From Pyrrhoderma lamaoense (lineage: Eukaryota; Basidiomycota; Agaricomycetes; Hymenochaetales; Hymenochaetaceae): DNA of 64,000 bases. Below are positions 38,061 through 50,908 of this stretch, piece after piece (the stretch's first letter is position 1; each line of letters begins with the position of its first letter). The notes under the pieces were generated by a model. That model was given only the letters and a program-made list of their open reading frames with translations, had not been told where the DNA came from and searched no databases. Location: positions 2,480,001 to 2,544,000 of the forward strand of contig NBAZ01000002.1 in assembly GCA_002794735.1 (NCBI GenBank), given 5' to 3'. Made by a program: the position numbers and the translations under genes.

Positions 38061-40615
38061 ATGGCTCTCACTTGCGGTCGTTTCTTCCGCTTCCTCAGAA
38101 GTATACTAATCCCATCGGGAACATTAATTTGCTTTGGATTGCTCCTGACTTGGATTTTTGTTCTTTACCAACCAATCAACGGACCCGGAAAACAGCAGAG
38201 GGTAGGCTGGCAGGCTTGGGAAACGATATCAAGCGAGAGTACAGCTGCGGATTCTAATTCAAAGACGGGTGATACGCAAATAGGGTCAGGCAATGGCGGT
38301 CAAGAAGATGGAGTCGATTGGTGGAATACAACTTCGGGAGACACTACAGCTGATGCTTCAAGCCTACCCCTGGACGTTTGGTCACCTCTTTTACCGCATG
38401 TTACGGGATGTGAGCTCTGCATAACTTGCAACTAAAATGGGTAACTAACTGATAATACTAGTGACAGAGATAGCAGTTGCAAAATGTCCCCTCCCTTCAT
38501 CTATGTCATCATTATGCTATCCAAAGACTACTCCGGAAGCTGATGCAATTAAAGGGAAATGGGTTCGTGTAGACCGGGATCTAAACGCTATGTCCGGAAT
38601 TTGGTCACTTGTCAGTACAAATATCTTTAACCACCCATATAGTGTTCTTGACTTTTGTCATAGCACATCTACTACCGTCGTAGTCGGCGTCTTGATGTCG
38701 ATCTTGTAGACGATATCGTTTTACTACCGGACGGGGAAGAACCGACTACACAGGAAAATTGGACCAAGGTCCCAGTATCGCTTCGTGACGGTGTTCCTCG
38801 TGCACCACCGTTGTTTTTGTGGTATAAGCTTGGCCCACGGATGTCTTATATGACGGCAGATCAGAAATCAAATATCATAACAGAGTTGGATGTGCTTTTC
38901 GGGGAAGATCGACCGTGGTACGGATTCGAAAGATTAGCCCCACCCACAACAGAGGCAAGTCTCCACACGGATAGTGCATGGCTTACCTACCGAAGAGGTG
39001 TAAAGCGTAAGGTCCCCATCAACACCATTAATACATAGCATGATAATAATATTCATCCCCAGCCGTTCCAACTGCCCCTCCCCTTCATTTCTCTAGGGAT
39101 GGCAAATTCAAAATACTTCAGATAGCCGACTTGCACTACTCTGTGGACATGGGAAGGTGTCGGGATGTGTCATTTAGTCCTTGCTCTAAATCAGATAACC
39201 TCACAAATACACTTCTGGCACATGTTCTCGATGAAGAGAAACCAGATATGGTTGTCTTCACTGGCGATCAGTTGAATGGACAGGGCACATCTTGGGACCC
39301 GCGTTCCGTACTCGCCAAGTTTGCAAACGCAGTGACTGACAGAGCTATCCCCTGGGCTGCCATTTTCGGTAATCATGACTCGGAGAACGGAATGACAAGA
39401 GAAGATCAAATGGCTCTGATGCAGGGTATGCCGTATAGTCTAACTCAAAGGGGTCCGAAGGATGTGAACGGCGTTGGAAATTATGTGCTTAAGGTGTTTA
39501 GTGCTGATGCGTAAGCACATCTAGATGTTGTATATGTCGTTGTCTTATTTCCGTGTAGGTCTAAGATGCACCTTCTAACTCTATACTTCCTGGACTCTGG
39601 TTCCTACTCAAAAGGATTTTTCGATTGGTTTGGTATGACAGTTGGTTTTCGTATGACTAAAACAGCTTATGAATTTGTGGTAATACTAGGTCTATTCCAT
39701 CCAACGGAATATGACTGGATTAAACAGGTAGAAACTAGCCCAATTAAAAGCATATCATCAGTAACCCAATTAATGAATTTAGAGCCAAATAGAGTGGTTT
39801 CTCCAAGAATCTGCTTCTGTTCAAGAGATTGAAAGGCCATTTACCCCTGATGGTGCGACAGACTTCGATACCATCTGGAAACGTCAGTCTATAGGTCAGG
39901 TTACCCCAGGTTCCAAAAGATTAGCAAAACCTAATGCTTTGATGTTTTTCCATATCCCACTGTAAGTCTCCTATTCTAATTCATAAAATGTTTATTTTGA
40001 TGGAATTACTTAGCCCTGAGGCTTATGATGACGCGGATGTCGATTTGGAAACAGGAATCCCTCTTGATATTGGAATCCATGATATAGAAGATCATGGTAA
40101 CGCTAAAGGCAATGATGGATTCTATGAAAAGGCAGTACTGAAGGCGTACGAGACCTCTCATAACGCTGGTGGTGGTCAACATGAAGTCAAGGTTATTGCA
40201 AATGGACATTGTCACAGTAAGAATTTTGAATTCCAAAAATCAAAAGATGGTAGCACGTCTGATTTTTTAATAGTTACAGAGAACTGCAGAAGGGTGAAAG
40301 GCGTTTGGCAATGTTTTGGAGGTGGAGGGTACGGAATTTTCTAATCTATCATTGTTGTATGAATCTACTAACATCTCATTAGCTCTTATTCTGGGTATTC
40401 AAAGATCGGGTAAGTATCTTCACGTCTTCGGGATGATTCCACCCTCACTCACTATTGTTGCGTACAATAGATTCGATCGTCGCTTCCGTATATACGACAT
40501 TTCAGATTTCGGAGAGACGGTTAGGACCTATAAACGAACTGAGAATGATGACATCTTGGACGAAATGATTCTCGTTGGTTCTGGTGCGCCGGCACCATAT
40601 GAAGGGGCTCGCTAA
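38061..40615 (+). CDS. DCR2: DCR2-like calcineurin-type phosphatase
   Basis: This metallophosphoesterase resembles yeast Dcr2, a phosphatase tied to cell-cycle entry and to Ire1 dephosphorylation in the unfolded-protein response. Metal-binding motifs appear in order: KILQIADLHYS, VVFTGDQLNG, IFGNHDSE and ANGHCHSKNF. An N-terminal membrane anchor spans LIPSGTLICFGLLLTWIFV, so the catalytic part is probably luminal or vacuolar. The first ATG is at 38061; the frame extends upstream to a TTG only. At least seven introns are present. The 3' end joins CFGGG to SYSGYSKIG and FDRRFRIYDISDFGETV. The divergent partner is POL1. Confidence 0.85.
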
Positions 40616-40843
40616 TTAATCGTGCTTAGCCAATGTACCATAATATACTGTACTATACATCTTCTTCTCTTTTAGCTGATCATAAGTGAGCACCTTGTAT
40701 CCGAGTCTAATATGGTATAAACTCGGTCCAAGTCTGAATCTAATAAGTAGCTCCAGCCTCAGCCTCATTCTTTATTCTGTTCTGTTTCTTCCTGCCCTCT
40801 TCTACATTACATTCTTTTCGCTCGTTCTTATAGCTCTCTAAAA
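40616..40843. promoter_or_regulatory. Promoter of the GH16 gene
   Basis: A 228-bp gap in tandem orientation. The last 90 bases before the ATG are strongly C/T-rich on the coding strand, a common feature of fungal core promoters near transcription starts. Confidence 0.4.
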
Positions 40844-41869
40844 ATGCAGCCTCTCAATGCATTGGTTATACTTCTTTCTTCCAGCTCGCTGGCTCGAGCT
40901 GCCGCTGTTGTTCGCGATTTTCTAGACAATGAAATAGCTAATATCAATATCATTCCTGGCTCATTGTCTCAAAATGCTAGTGATAAGGTTGCATGCAAAC
41001 CTTTTGTCTCAACGTTTTCGCCAATGGATGTATCTCAAATCCCTCTTACTCCTTTCGTTGGAATAAGCCCCTCGGATAGTTACGAAGCAACTGGCAATGG
41101 ATTACAGATGTATCTGAAGAGACCGGAAGGCCCTGTCGCGCGTCAAGGCAATGTCAACAGTGTTGCTGGGCAAGGAGCCACAATAAATTCAACATTTCTT
41201 TTATCGTAAGTGTTCCTCAATCGAATAAGAAACTTGTTTCTGATATCTCAAAGACATGGGAAAGTGACTTTCGAGGTGAAAGCCCCAACAGTAGCTGGAG
41301 TCGTCACTGCCGTCATTATGATCGGTACGTACAAATACACATGTAGATTATATTCATGATATGATGTACTCAAACAAAATTTACATAGCTGACGGACACG
41401 ACGAGATTGACGTTGAAATTCTTGGAGGTGAACCTCACAGTTGGCAAACCAATGCCTTCTCTCCAAGCCCCAAGGACAAGGGCCCGCTTTATGGTGTACT
41501 TAGCAGCAAAGAAGAATACAACAAAAAATCTGATACTGTAGATGAATTCCATAATTACACTATTGATTGGAATAAGGATAGGATAAATTGGTCTCTGGAT
41601 GGAAAACTTGTCCGCACTCTGAAACCTAGTAAGTTAGACTATAAGAATTGAAGAAAGCTGTCTTACTCTCATCACGTTTTCAACTAGGCGAGACACAGAT
41701 TAACGGAACAGAGCACTACCCTACCCAAGCTTCTCGCATACAGCTTGGTATTTGGGATGCATCGACTGCTCAAGGCACAAGCGAATGGGCAAAAGGTCCT
41801 ATTGACTGGGAAACTGCTCCGTCGACTATAACTGCAACTGTCAAACGGGTCGAAATTGAGTGTCATTAG
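40844..41869 (+). CDS. CRH-like GH16 cell-wall glycosidase/transglycosylase
   Basis: Four or five exons encode a secreted enzyme. The signal peptide is MQPLNALVILLSSSSLARAA. The GH16 active site reads DEIDVEILGG, with the two Glu of the E-x-D-x-E motif as nucleophile and acid/base. The segment GKVTFEVKAPTVAGVVTAVI before it and DWNKDRINWSLDGKLVRTL and SRIQLGIWDAS after it fit the GH16_18 (Crh1/Utr2) group, which links chitin to beta-glucan in fungal walls. The domain ends at KRVEIECH with no GPI-anchor signal, Ser/Thr tail or chitin-binding module, so the product should be free or loosely bound. Substrate is inferred from the family. Confidence 0.82.
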
Positions 41870-42741
41870 AGTTCTTCGATGTTTTCATCTTTTTAAGAAT
41901 GATGAAGTCTTGTTGATTTTTGATAGAAGTTTGTGTTTGTGTCAGCCCTTGATTTTTTTGACATTCACTCTTTCATTTGAACCACTATACATAAATACAA
42001 TCAACATTTAGAACACTTCATCGGAGATGATGACTAGTGGGATATGTAAGATATTGATACTTTACTGGTTAGTATGTGTCCTTTAGGAGCAACAGAAGAT
42101 GATCAGAACACATTGGTCTTGCAATTGTCTACCAAAGCCAATAAAGATATCAAATGTGCCAAGCCTTTTACCAGAACAGAAAACGCTTCGAGGGCGGGAT
42201 TGGCAGACTAAGCTTAGGTTAGTAGACAGATCACCGAAAGGTTGTTTTACTTTCTTAAGGAGTTTTTTTACATGTATCCGTTTAGGAGATCCAAGGAGAA
42301 TGCCTTGAAACGGATCAATGCACAAGTACCAAGTCATCTTCCTTTTAGTTCAAGTTGAAAAACACGATTGTGATAAACCTTCAAAACCTTCCGAAGAGAG
42401 GAAATCTGCAAATCGCATGTCTTCACCTTGTGAACTAGGTATTTGTTCTTAAAACCAGCTAAGACAAGTCTTGACATAGATTATGTGCTGATAAATTCCA
42501 TTTTCGATACTGTTTTGGGGGCTATCGGCAAAATAATAGACAATCCGCGACTGCGACCAAGAAGTTCGGGTGGTATAAGGGATGTGCGTGGGAAATATTG
42601 TTGAAGAACTATACAGCATGATCGGAAATGAGCTGTTATTTGTGTATTGTTTATGCGATCCTCAAGCATCCTCAAGACTATTTCGACACTATGGTGCGTC
42701 GTAGACTGCATTTTTTGTAATTTATCACTTATCTTTAAACG
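41870..42741. other. Intergenic region and RPL11 promoter
   Basis: About 870 bp between the GH16 and RPL11 genes. No domain-bearing open frame is present. An ATG at 42691 followed by a consensus-like donor GTGCGT may be an alternative first exon of RPL11. Confidence 0.5.
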
Positions 42742-43406
42742 ATGTCCTCTCAGGCCGACACCAAGACCGCGCCAACGAACCCCATGAAGGAGCTTCGCAT
42801 TGACAAGCTCGTCATTAGTATGTACAACAGCCCTTATACACTTTCGAATAGTTATCAATGAATATATGTATCTAGACATTTCCGTGGGTGAGTCTGGTGA
42901 TCGTCTCACCCGTGCCTCCAAGGTTTTGGAGCAGCTTACCGGTCAGACACCGGTAACCTCAAAAGCACGCTACACCGTGCGTACCTTCGGTATCCGTCGT
43001 AACGAAAAGATTGCTGTACATGTCACCATCCGAGGACCTAAGGCAGAAGAAATCCTTGAGCGAGGTCTTAAAGTGAAGGAATACGAACTCGTGCGCAAGA
43101 ACTTCTCAGATACCGGAAACTTCGGTTTTGGTATCACTGAACACATCGATCTTGGTGCTCGATACGACCCCAACATTGGTATCTTCGGCATGGACTTCTA
43201 CGTTGTTATGGGTCGTCCAGGAGGAAGAGTAGCAAAGAGGAAGGCAAAGAAGGCTCGTATTGGCTTCCAACACCGTGTAAAGAAGGAGGATACTATGGCT
43301 TGGTTCAAACAGCGCTTCGATGGTATTATTCTCGTGAGTTTTCTTGCTCATTCACATCAATATATCGCAAACGAGAATACTGAATATCTATTTTATTTAG
43401 AAATAA
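42742..43406 (+). CDS. RPL11: 60S ribosomal protein uL5 (RPL11)
   Basis: The protein is the cytosolic large-subunit protein that, with uL18 and 5S rRNA, forms the central protuberance. The sequence reads [20 protein letters not shown], then [39 protein letters not shown] and [13 protein letters not shown], ending in [11 protein letters not shown]. The last intron interrupts the coding sequence just before the end, so the terminal exon adds only AAA TAA at 43401-43406. The start at 42742 gives [11 protein letters not shown]. An alternative is ATG at 42691 followed by a 60-nt intron with donor GTGCGT and acceptor CTCTCAG, which gives M-ADTKTAP in the same frame. Both are plausible; introns right after the ATG are common in fungal ribosomal protein genes. 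Confidence 0.92.
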
Positions 43407-43791
43407 ATGTATCGCTTACTCTGTTTTCGTTATGGTTTCTCTGCATTATGCCATATGGCTCCCATGTATCAGCATGTTTATTAAAACACAGTTTCTTTCC
43501 GACTCAAAAAAATTTCATATGCGTGATTGAAAACCATAACCACGATTCCTCGTTACAATTGAAGCTTGTAGGATTTTACTTATCAAAAATTCAAGCATCG
43601 CAATGTCATATAGGATTCACACATAATAGTATCAAGTTGCGAGAGTTATATTCGTGTTATTAACAAATGTTATAACCTAAAGTACATGGTATGCTTCGTC
43701 ATTTCGAAAAACTTGGGAAAAAGATATTTGGTTTGATTTGGAGTGTGAAGAAGGACGAGAAAGGATATAAAATAGGTATAAAGGGGCCCGT
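43407..43791. other. Convergent intergenic region
   Basis: AT-rich sequence between the 3' ends of RPL11 and the aspartic protease. An open frame continuing from RPL11 intron read-through crosses part of it and is not a gene. Confidence 0.5.
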
Positions 43792-45174
43792 TCAGTTCGA
43801 AGTCGTGTAAGTATACGATGTGGTTGCAAGTCCAACACGGCTATTCGTAGTGTCGTAGACTGAGTAAAAGCGCTGGAGGAATGTGTAGCCGTTGATGAAG
43901 TTGATGCCCTGCCCACTTTGTGACCCAAGCTATCATTGATAGTGAGTTAGTACACAATGTTTTGAGTGTGGAAGTTGATTAGAAAAATCACATACATCAG
44001 ATACAATAAGATATACGTCATCGGATGAGCCACTGATGTGTCGGTTGAACTGACGAGGCCAGATCTGAGCATCTGCTGTAAGCTCGAACTTTCTTCCTCC
44101 GATGGTAAAGTAGAGACTTTGGAGATTTGAATATTGGGATGGCATAATCTTAAGAAGGCCAGTCGCTGCGTCAACAGTGGCGCCAGTGAGGTTCTTGTAA
44201 CGGTTGTATGCGTCTGTTGCGAGGAGAACAAGTGTTGTGCCAGTGTCGACGATGCCAGAAGTTGAGGAGAGGACGGGAGAGTTCGAAGAACCATAGGTGA
44301 CTGTCTGGTCGATACCCCAGTAGTATTTGGCTGGAGAGGACTTTGTGATAGGAGTATAAGTGATTGAATCCGTGTATTTGGACGAATCAGTGCCACCGAA
44401 GGTAAGCTCTCCATGAGCAGAAGAAGAGTCAGGGTTATAAGAGATACCGATAACCTCCACCGATATTTTCTTTTGCGAATAGAGATTGTCGCTGATTGTA
44501 GGAACTCTGAATGTGTCCTGAACGGTTCCCGAGGTCAGAGCGACAGGGCCTATGCCAAGTATCCCATCCGCCTCCGTCATTCCAGTTGAACTAGATGCGA
44601 CGCCGATTGATTGTTTGGTAACAGTTAAGTCGGTTGAAAGAGATACAGTGTCGATATCTTATGAAGGTAAAACAAGGTTAAGATCTATCTTATAGTTAAC
44701 TTGTGGTTTCTTACATTCGTATCCGGTGACACTCCCGGATCCATAATTGATACTGAATTTCTTCCCTGTGTTTGTGCTTGTGTTGGTGCGAGCATAGGAC
44801 TTTTTGGCTCCAATCCAGATATTTGAAGAGCCGGTATCAATGAGCAGCGGATAAGTGGTTGCTGGGCTTCCAACTCCGACGCTGGTGATGTAAGTGACGC
44901 CAGTATTGGTAGCGTCGATGCTAGCTGCACGTTTCGTCAGTTCAGTGAGAGAAGAGTCCTTTGTATTGTTCTTCAAGGAATCTTCTATCTGCTTCCCACG
45001 GGTTAAAGCAAGAGTTGCACGGGCGCGATCGAGCTCAGGAAGGGTTGAGCCATTGAGTTTGAGGTTGAGTGCAAATGGTAGAGTGACACCAGGTGTGGAT
45101 TCGCGGACTTGAAGTGGTAAAGCTGCCACAGAGAGGGAAAGTAGTATAGAGGGGAGGAGTGAAGTAGTGAACAT
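43792..45174 (-). CDS. Secreted aspartic protease (pepsin family A1, polyporopepsin-like)
   Basis: The precursor has a signal peptide (MFTTSLLPSILLSLSVAALP), a propeptide with a KRAASIDATN junction, and two catalytic motifs: LLIDTGSSNIWIG and SGIVDTGTTLVLL. The flap-containing segment includes INYGSGSVTGYE. ADGILGIGP, GELTFGGTDSSKY and PAKYYWGIDQ are typical of the family. The last exon reads LGSQSGQGINFINGYTFLQRFY and ends in SVYDTTNSRVGLATTSY. Two or three introns are present. It resembles basidiomycete polyporopepsin and probably degrades external protein at acid pH. TATAAAA lies about 70 bp before the ATG at 45241-45249 (minus strand). Confidence 0.9.
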
Positions 45175-46922
45175 AGTAAGCAGATGTTAGCTGGGGAGGA
45201 TAAGCCTTCGGTGGAGGAGTTGGGTCTCCAAGTCTAAGCATTTTATATCATTTTTTGATATAGTAGTACAGACTAGGCGAGCATAATTAGGGCTATTGTG
45301 AAGCGGATACTGAGAATCGGATATTAATTCAAAACATGGACAGAAAGTAACCTGTACGGTTCAGAACGCTTCAGATAATTATCTGGATACGAATTTGTAA
45401 AGCGGCTCCGAAAAAAGATACCTTCCGCGACTATGTCTCGGAAACTATGTACATGTACTTCAACTTGCTGCTTTCCGTCCACTTACAGATTTTATCTCTT
45501 TCTTCGTAACAAATAGGTTTTTGGATAATTTTTTAGAGTAAAAAAGTCCCCCAAAACCAGATTCTACAATCCGAGACCACTAGCATTGTGTCTCAAGAGT
45601 AGACGAAAATCATAGATGGTGACGCTTAGAGTGAGCACAATAACAGTTTACAGATATCATAAGCAAGGGGATATACCGAGCATCATAGAACACTAGATTT
45701 TATACTTGAGTATACAGAGAGCTTGTGAGTATTATAGACAACAAAGTATCTCAGGTGAAAGAGGTAATCAAGTAACTATTGACCAAGCCACAAGTGTGAT
45801 GGATTACATACACACATCACTTTTGGAAGGTCGGTGTGGGTAACCAAAAAAGGCATCGTGTCTCACTCGTTACTATGTTCACAAGCTTGGAGAGATAATA
45901 TGTACATTCTCTGTTTAGGTCAAGCTCCGGATTCTCTATAAATCTTAATTGGCCTTTCCCGAAATTATGGGATTTGAGGGCTCAAATTGGCATATATCGC
46001 CAGTCAGTGTCTACTTTTATCAAACTTTCCGGGTGGGAAGCCACCTTTGTCACGCTTACATAAGAGACATAAGAGAATTTGTCACATGAGGGTATCATTC
46101 AGCGGTGAGACTTAGACTAAGCAGCATATCTCTCGAAGCTTACAGCCACGTCATAAAGTGTTTATTCATCCCATTTCAGCGACCCTTATATCCAACCTTA
46201 TACTCCTACAACACACTTAAGTTCTTACCACATATGAAAAGTTCCTTCGTGTTCTGTAGTGAAAAATAAAAGTAGTAGACAAGTTAGCTACAAAAAAAGT
46301 TGAAAAGGGAGTTGATCAAATCATAAAGAGCTGGCGGTAGGACGATCATAGACAACACACAACAAAGCTAAAACAGACAATATCATTATTAAGTAATTCG
46401 TCAACATACCAAAGGGTGGTCATTCAAGTGAGAGGGATATAGAGAGAGATGAGGCAGTAAGAGGAGGACAAAAGTAAGTCAAGTAAGAAATGAGATCTAC
46501 TCGAGTAATTGGGTGTCATAAGAAATAAGAAAGAGTTAATTTGAGTAAGAGTAAAGCCCCATAGATCAACAAAAAAGTATGGACAAGTATGTAAAAAGGG
46601 TAGATGGTATGTTCATTTTACTAGTACAAGGAATCGTTTTGGATTGAGAGTTGAGCAACGTAGTCAACATGAAGGTCAGCAACATGTAAAAAGAGGCAAT
46701 AGTGCTTTTGGTAACAGAAAGGAATAGAAAGCGAATTACAGTATTCTGCGTACATCACGAATTATTGTATCATATGAAATGAATATTTTGCATTAGAAAC
46801 AGAGTGGCATACCATCTCTCCCTATCTCACCACCTTTTTTTGTGAGTAACAACGTTCAGTAAATGTTTAGCAAAGCAAAAACAAGAAACAATAATAACGA
46901 AAAAAGGGGGAAATTAGTTATC
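45175..46922. other. Long gene-poor intergenic region
   Basis: About 1.75 kb without a credible gene. It contains the protease promoter (TATAAAA on the minus strand at 45241-45249) and further on AT-rich sequence, probably leading into the 3' untranslated region of the RXT3-like gene. No tRNA-like cloverleaf, repeat array or transposon remnant was recognised by eye. Confidence 0.5.
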
Positions 46923-49900
46923 CTAGGCAGCAAGAGCCTCTGGCAAGATCGATTCATCAATCTTTCGGTTTTCTTTCTTAACATCCTTCTCAGCCTTACC
47001 AGAAGGAGAGATCTGAAAACATTTCACCCATCCATCGTTCCCAAATACTAACACTCTAGAAGAAGATATATCTGGGTCAAACGTTGGCAACGGTGATATC
47101 GTCGCTGCCAAAGGAGATAGAGATGCTGATGATAGATCCAAAGAAGCGAAATTTGACAATGGCGTGAGCACTCCTCCGATCCCACTATTACCATGAGGCA
47201 TTTTCCGTTTCTTCAGTGGCGACTCAGCAATAGTTTCAGAGTCCATGATAGCCCGTCGTCGTTCTGCATATTCTCGCATACGCTGGAGCGATTACGCAGT
47301 CCAAGCTTGCGTGCTGAAGCCTGCTAAAGAATCCAACGAAAACGAAAAAAAAGAATCATACAATAAGTGTCATAATCGAATAAGAAAAGAGAAAAAGAGA
47401 GAATGAGACGCACGGGAATCCATTCAGCACTCGAAATCTCTACCCCGCTTCCATCATGTCCACTCTCCCATGTGCCAGTAATCATAGACCATCCTTTTCT
47501 ATCCTCTTCTTCATCCCTTAACTCCACGCTCCCACCTCTCCCTTTCAACAAGCTCTTTAATCCTCGATCAAGATCGGCTAAGTCTAGAGGAGCGCCTTCA
47601 GCGACCGCACTCCGGCTACCAGCATACCGCCCCACGTCTCGATACAGAGACAGTGTTACTTTCAAGTCCAATTTCGCCGCCTTTGCACGCTTTATCCCAC
47701 TCCACGATATCTTTCCCGCGTGCATAGCAGCAAGCCCGAGATCGGAGTCATCTGTATACACCCTTCGAGTCTGTGGAGGTCGTTGAACGTACATCCCGAA
47801 CGGTGCACCAGTAAAGTACGACTCGTTCATAGAAGTAGTGATAGTTGCACCGCCCCATACACGTGGTTTAGTCGGGGAGGGAATGGCCGAAGGGAGGAAT
47901 GCATAAGGAATAAGAATAGTCACGTGAGTCGGCTTATCTCGGGGCTCTTGGAATTCGATCTCTCGGCGTCTCTTCAGGGAATTGGGACTTGTGATATTTT
48001 CGTTTTCCAAAGCGGTACGTCGAGATTCAGATTCACGACGGGATGGGAAGAAATAAGGGAATGGCGTTCGAGGAAATACGAAAGTACCTAGATTGACAGG
48101 TGTTTCAGACACAACGGGTTCCGGAGGAGGCGGTGGTGTTCGGACCATAGGCTGCAAAGCCATTGGAACAGGTGGTGGAGGTGCCTCATTGTATGAATGC
48201 ACTGATGGGGGAATATAGCCCTGGTGTTGAGGGGGGAGGAGGGGGGAGGGATTTGGCGGTAAGGAGGATGATGGGGAGATGGGTGGGAAATTCCAGGGCC
48301 AGATGTCGGTATATTGCTGGATGTCGATGAAGGTGGGGTTGGAAGAGAATGCTGAGAGTGTTGATGAGAATGCATTTGCTGTTGCTGATTGTGTGGCCCT
48401 GGGGCGTTGAAGTGATGAGTATGTTGCTGAGGCTTCTGGTGTTGTTGTGTTAGCATCGACATATCACGCATGGGAAGTCCAGCATTTGGTGGAGGCGGGA
48501 CACCAGGACCAATAGGTGCATTTGGATATGGATTGTTATGTGTCCCAGACGACCTGGAACGTTGCCTCTGATGTGAAGGTGGCTGCTCATGTTGTGCTCT
48601 GGCAGACTGAGGCGGAGGTGAAGGTAGTTGCATCTCTGCTAGCGAGGGCAGAGATTGGGATTGTTGTCGGACATTATTATTTTTTGAATTCATACCATTA
48701 TGAGGATCTGGCTTGGATACTTTTGACGTTTGGTTATTATTATTAACTTGCTGCTGTACTCTCATAGGATCTGCTCTCAGGATCAGACCTGACTGCAGTG
48801 AGTTCACCAACGATGGGTCAGAGCTCGAGGGGGTGGATAGTTATGTACAGCTACCCCAGGCGGTGCAAGTTTCAGAACACCACTTCGACTAACCCGAGGC
48901 TTACCCGTCATCGTATGAGTAGGTGTGGAATGAGGTTTTTGTTTTGATTCCTGCGTAGGTGGCAATTGCTGCGAAGGATATTGGGCTGGTATTTCCGACG
49001 ACTGTTGTGGACTATGAGAGTGCAGGTGTTGTTGCGATTGTGAATGCGAGTGGGTGTGTGTGAGGTGATGATGCAGTGGCTGCTGTGCATCCCGATCTGA
49101 CTCGCGGTCACGATAGTCGCGCTCTCTCTCTTTCTCTCGGTCACGTTCTCGGCCATCCCGAGGTGACATCTGTATTCTTGAGGTCATATCCAATTCCCTA
49201 TCCCTTCGCATCCATTCTCCTTCTCCATTAGCTCCTGGACCTATTGGAACTGGACCAGGCGGACTATTATGGATAGGCGTACCATCATTAGAAATTCTAC
49301 CGCTATGCCCACTCCTGATCAGTAACTCAGCCTCCCTTTCCCTCTCACGCCCTTGCCTCAATCGTTTCTCTTCTCGTTCTCGATCCAAATCATCTTTCAA
49401 GCTACGCTCTGGTTCACGCCCAGCTTTCAAGCTCGCCATAGGAGCTCGTGTCTGTTATATAGATTATATAGAGTAGTAAGTCAGTTAAAAAAGCAATACA
49501 AAAAGAATCAGTGATGACAGTCGGGAAACGAGAAAGAGAGAGCAACGTGACACGCGCTGTGTTGATGGATAAGGCAAAAACGGAAAAAAGAAACGATGCC
49601 GCTGATCTCCCATCAGCTCAACTCAGCGGCATACCATAAAAAAACTTCGGTCATTTAGATTATGTAATACAAAGTAGATTTGTCTCTCTATCCCCGATAG
49701 GGTAACGAATGGAAACGTAATGACGCACCGAACTCGGATGATATGGAGGCTCATCAAAGCCAGAAGACGGTCGTAAGGCGCCTGACATCGTCGTCGTCGT
49801 TAGCGCTGTCGATGCGCCGTCGTGCACAGCGTGAGTTTGTTTAGAGGCAGGCAAAGCGCTTGGTGGAGGCGGGAGCGACAGATTCGGAAGTGTCGGCCCT

Positions 49901-50908
49901 GGTCGCCGTGAGTGTGAGTGAACAGGAAGTGAATGTGACTGCAAGGGGGTGCGTGAGCTGAAGCAGGGCCAGACAATGTTGACTTCCCAAGCATGGATCC
50001 CGAACTTCCATTACCAGAATTACTGCTTCCTAATACATGTGGGGGTGAAAGATGCTGTTGAGAAAGAGTGTGTTGATGAGAATGAGACGTAGGAGGCACG
50101 ACAGAGTACGGTGAGTGTGCAGGGGATCGGGGCACCGAACGGGCAATGGGTGTTGCGCGACCAGTCTCAGTACGGTAATCACCGTACGGAGGTGATCGCG
50201 CTGACCCCGACGAAGATCGCATGCGCATGTAATCTCTGTCCCATTCTCTATCCCTATCCATTGCTCTCTGTCGCTCTCGGTCTCGATCAAGAAGTAAATG
50301 CGCCCTCTCTCGATGAGCATCATGATACTCCGGCGCCGAATACTCGGGAGGAGTTCTCCTGTCTATGTTGTTGTTGTTGTTAGGCGGCACGGCAGCCGCG
50401 GCACTGCCTCCACCGAGTGCTTCGCGCGGAGAAGGGGACAAGTACATTGAAGTTGTTGGAGAGTGCGAGTGATTATGCGAGTGAGACGAGGAAGGAGGTG
50501 CCTGAGGGCGGATGTCACCACTGTATGATCTACTGTGTGCTGTTTCCGGACCGGCAGTATGGTCATATTCGCGGTGTTCATGTCTTTGCGCTGGTATAGG
50601 GGGGCCAGCCCTAGGAGGAAGAAGCAGTTTTGCATCGTAATTGTGTAGTCGAGTACGAAAGGGAAAAGTGCTGTTAACTGGGGAATATGGTCGGTGCGGA
50701 GATGGGGCTGAACTAGTGGGGTAGGCCCAATTGCTGCTGTTGAAGATAGGAAATGTTCTCCTGGACCATCCCTCTCCCTTTCTCTTTCTCGTCCTCTCTC
50801 CCATTTACGCTCTCTTTCTTCCTCTCTTTCCCTTTCTCTTTCTCTATTCTCTCGCTGTATAAGAGGTGATTCGGGAGTTGTATCCGTAAGTAGTGCCCGG
50901 ACGTTCAT
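46923..50908 (-). CDS. RXT3: RXT3-like subunit of an Rpd3L-type histone deacetylase complex
   Basis: The conserved region (about 47400-48090) reads PTHVTILIPYAFLPSAI, RVWGGATITTSMNESYFTG, RRVYTDDSDLGLAAMHAGKI and WSMITGTWESGH. This matches my memory of the Rxt3 domain, whose yeast member is part of the large Rpd3 deacetylase complex. The last exon (RMREYAERRRAIMDSE, later FGNDGWVKCFQI) ends at 46923. The N-terminal two thirds are disordered: Arg-Glu repeats, Ser/His/Pro/Gln-rich tracts. The frame changes four times at C/G runs (near 50704-50721, 49945-49949, 48829-48833, 48231-48246), and adding one C at each (coding strand) joins the frames; the second could instead be an intron ending CCCTTGCAG. 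The start at 50908 is the first ATG of the 5' frame. Family call moderate, frame breaks clear. Confidence 0.65.

Noticed and set aside
43335..43663. Long C-terminal extension of RPL11
   Set aside because: It is intron read-through. Splicing at GTGAGT to AAATAA gives the normal uL5 ending.
45240..46920. Possible hidden gene or transposon remnant in the 1.7-kb gap
   Set aside because: No long frame, no terminal repeats and no recognisable protein piece on either strand.
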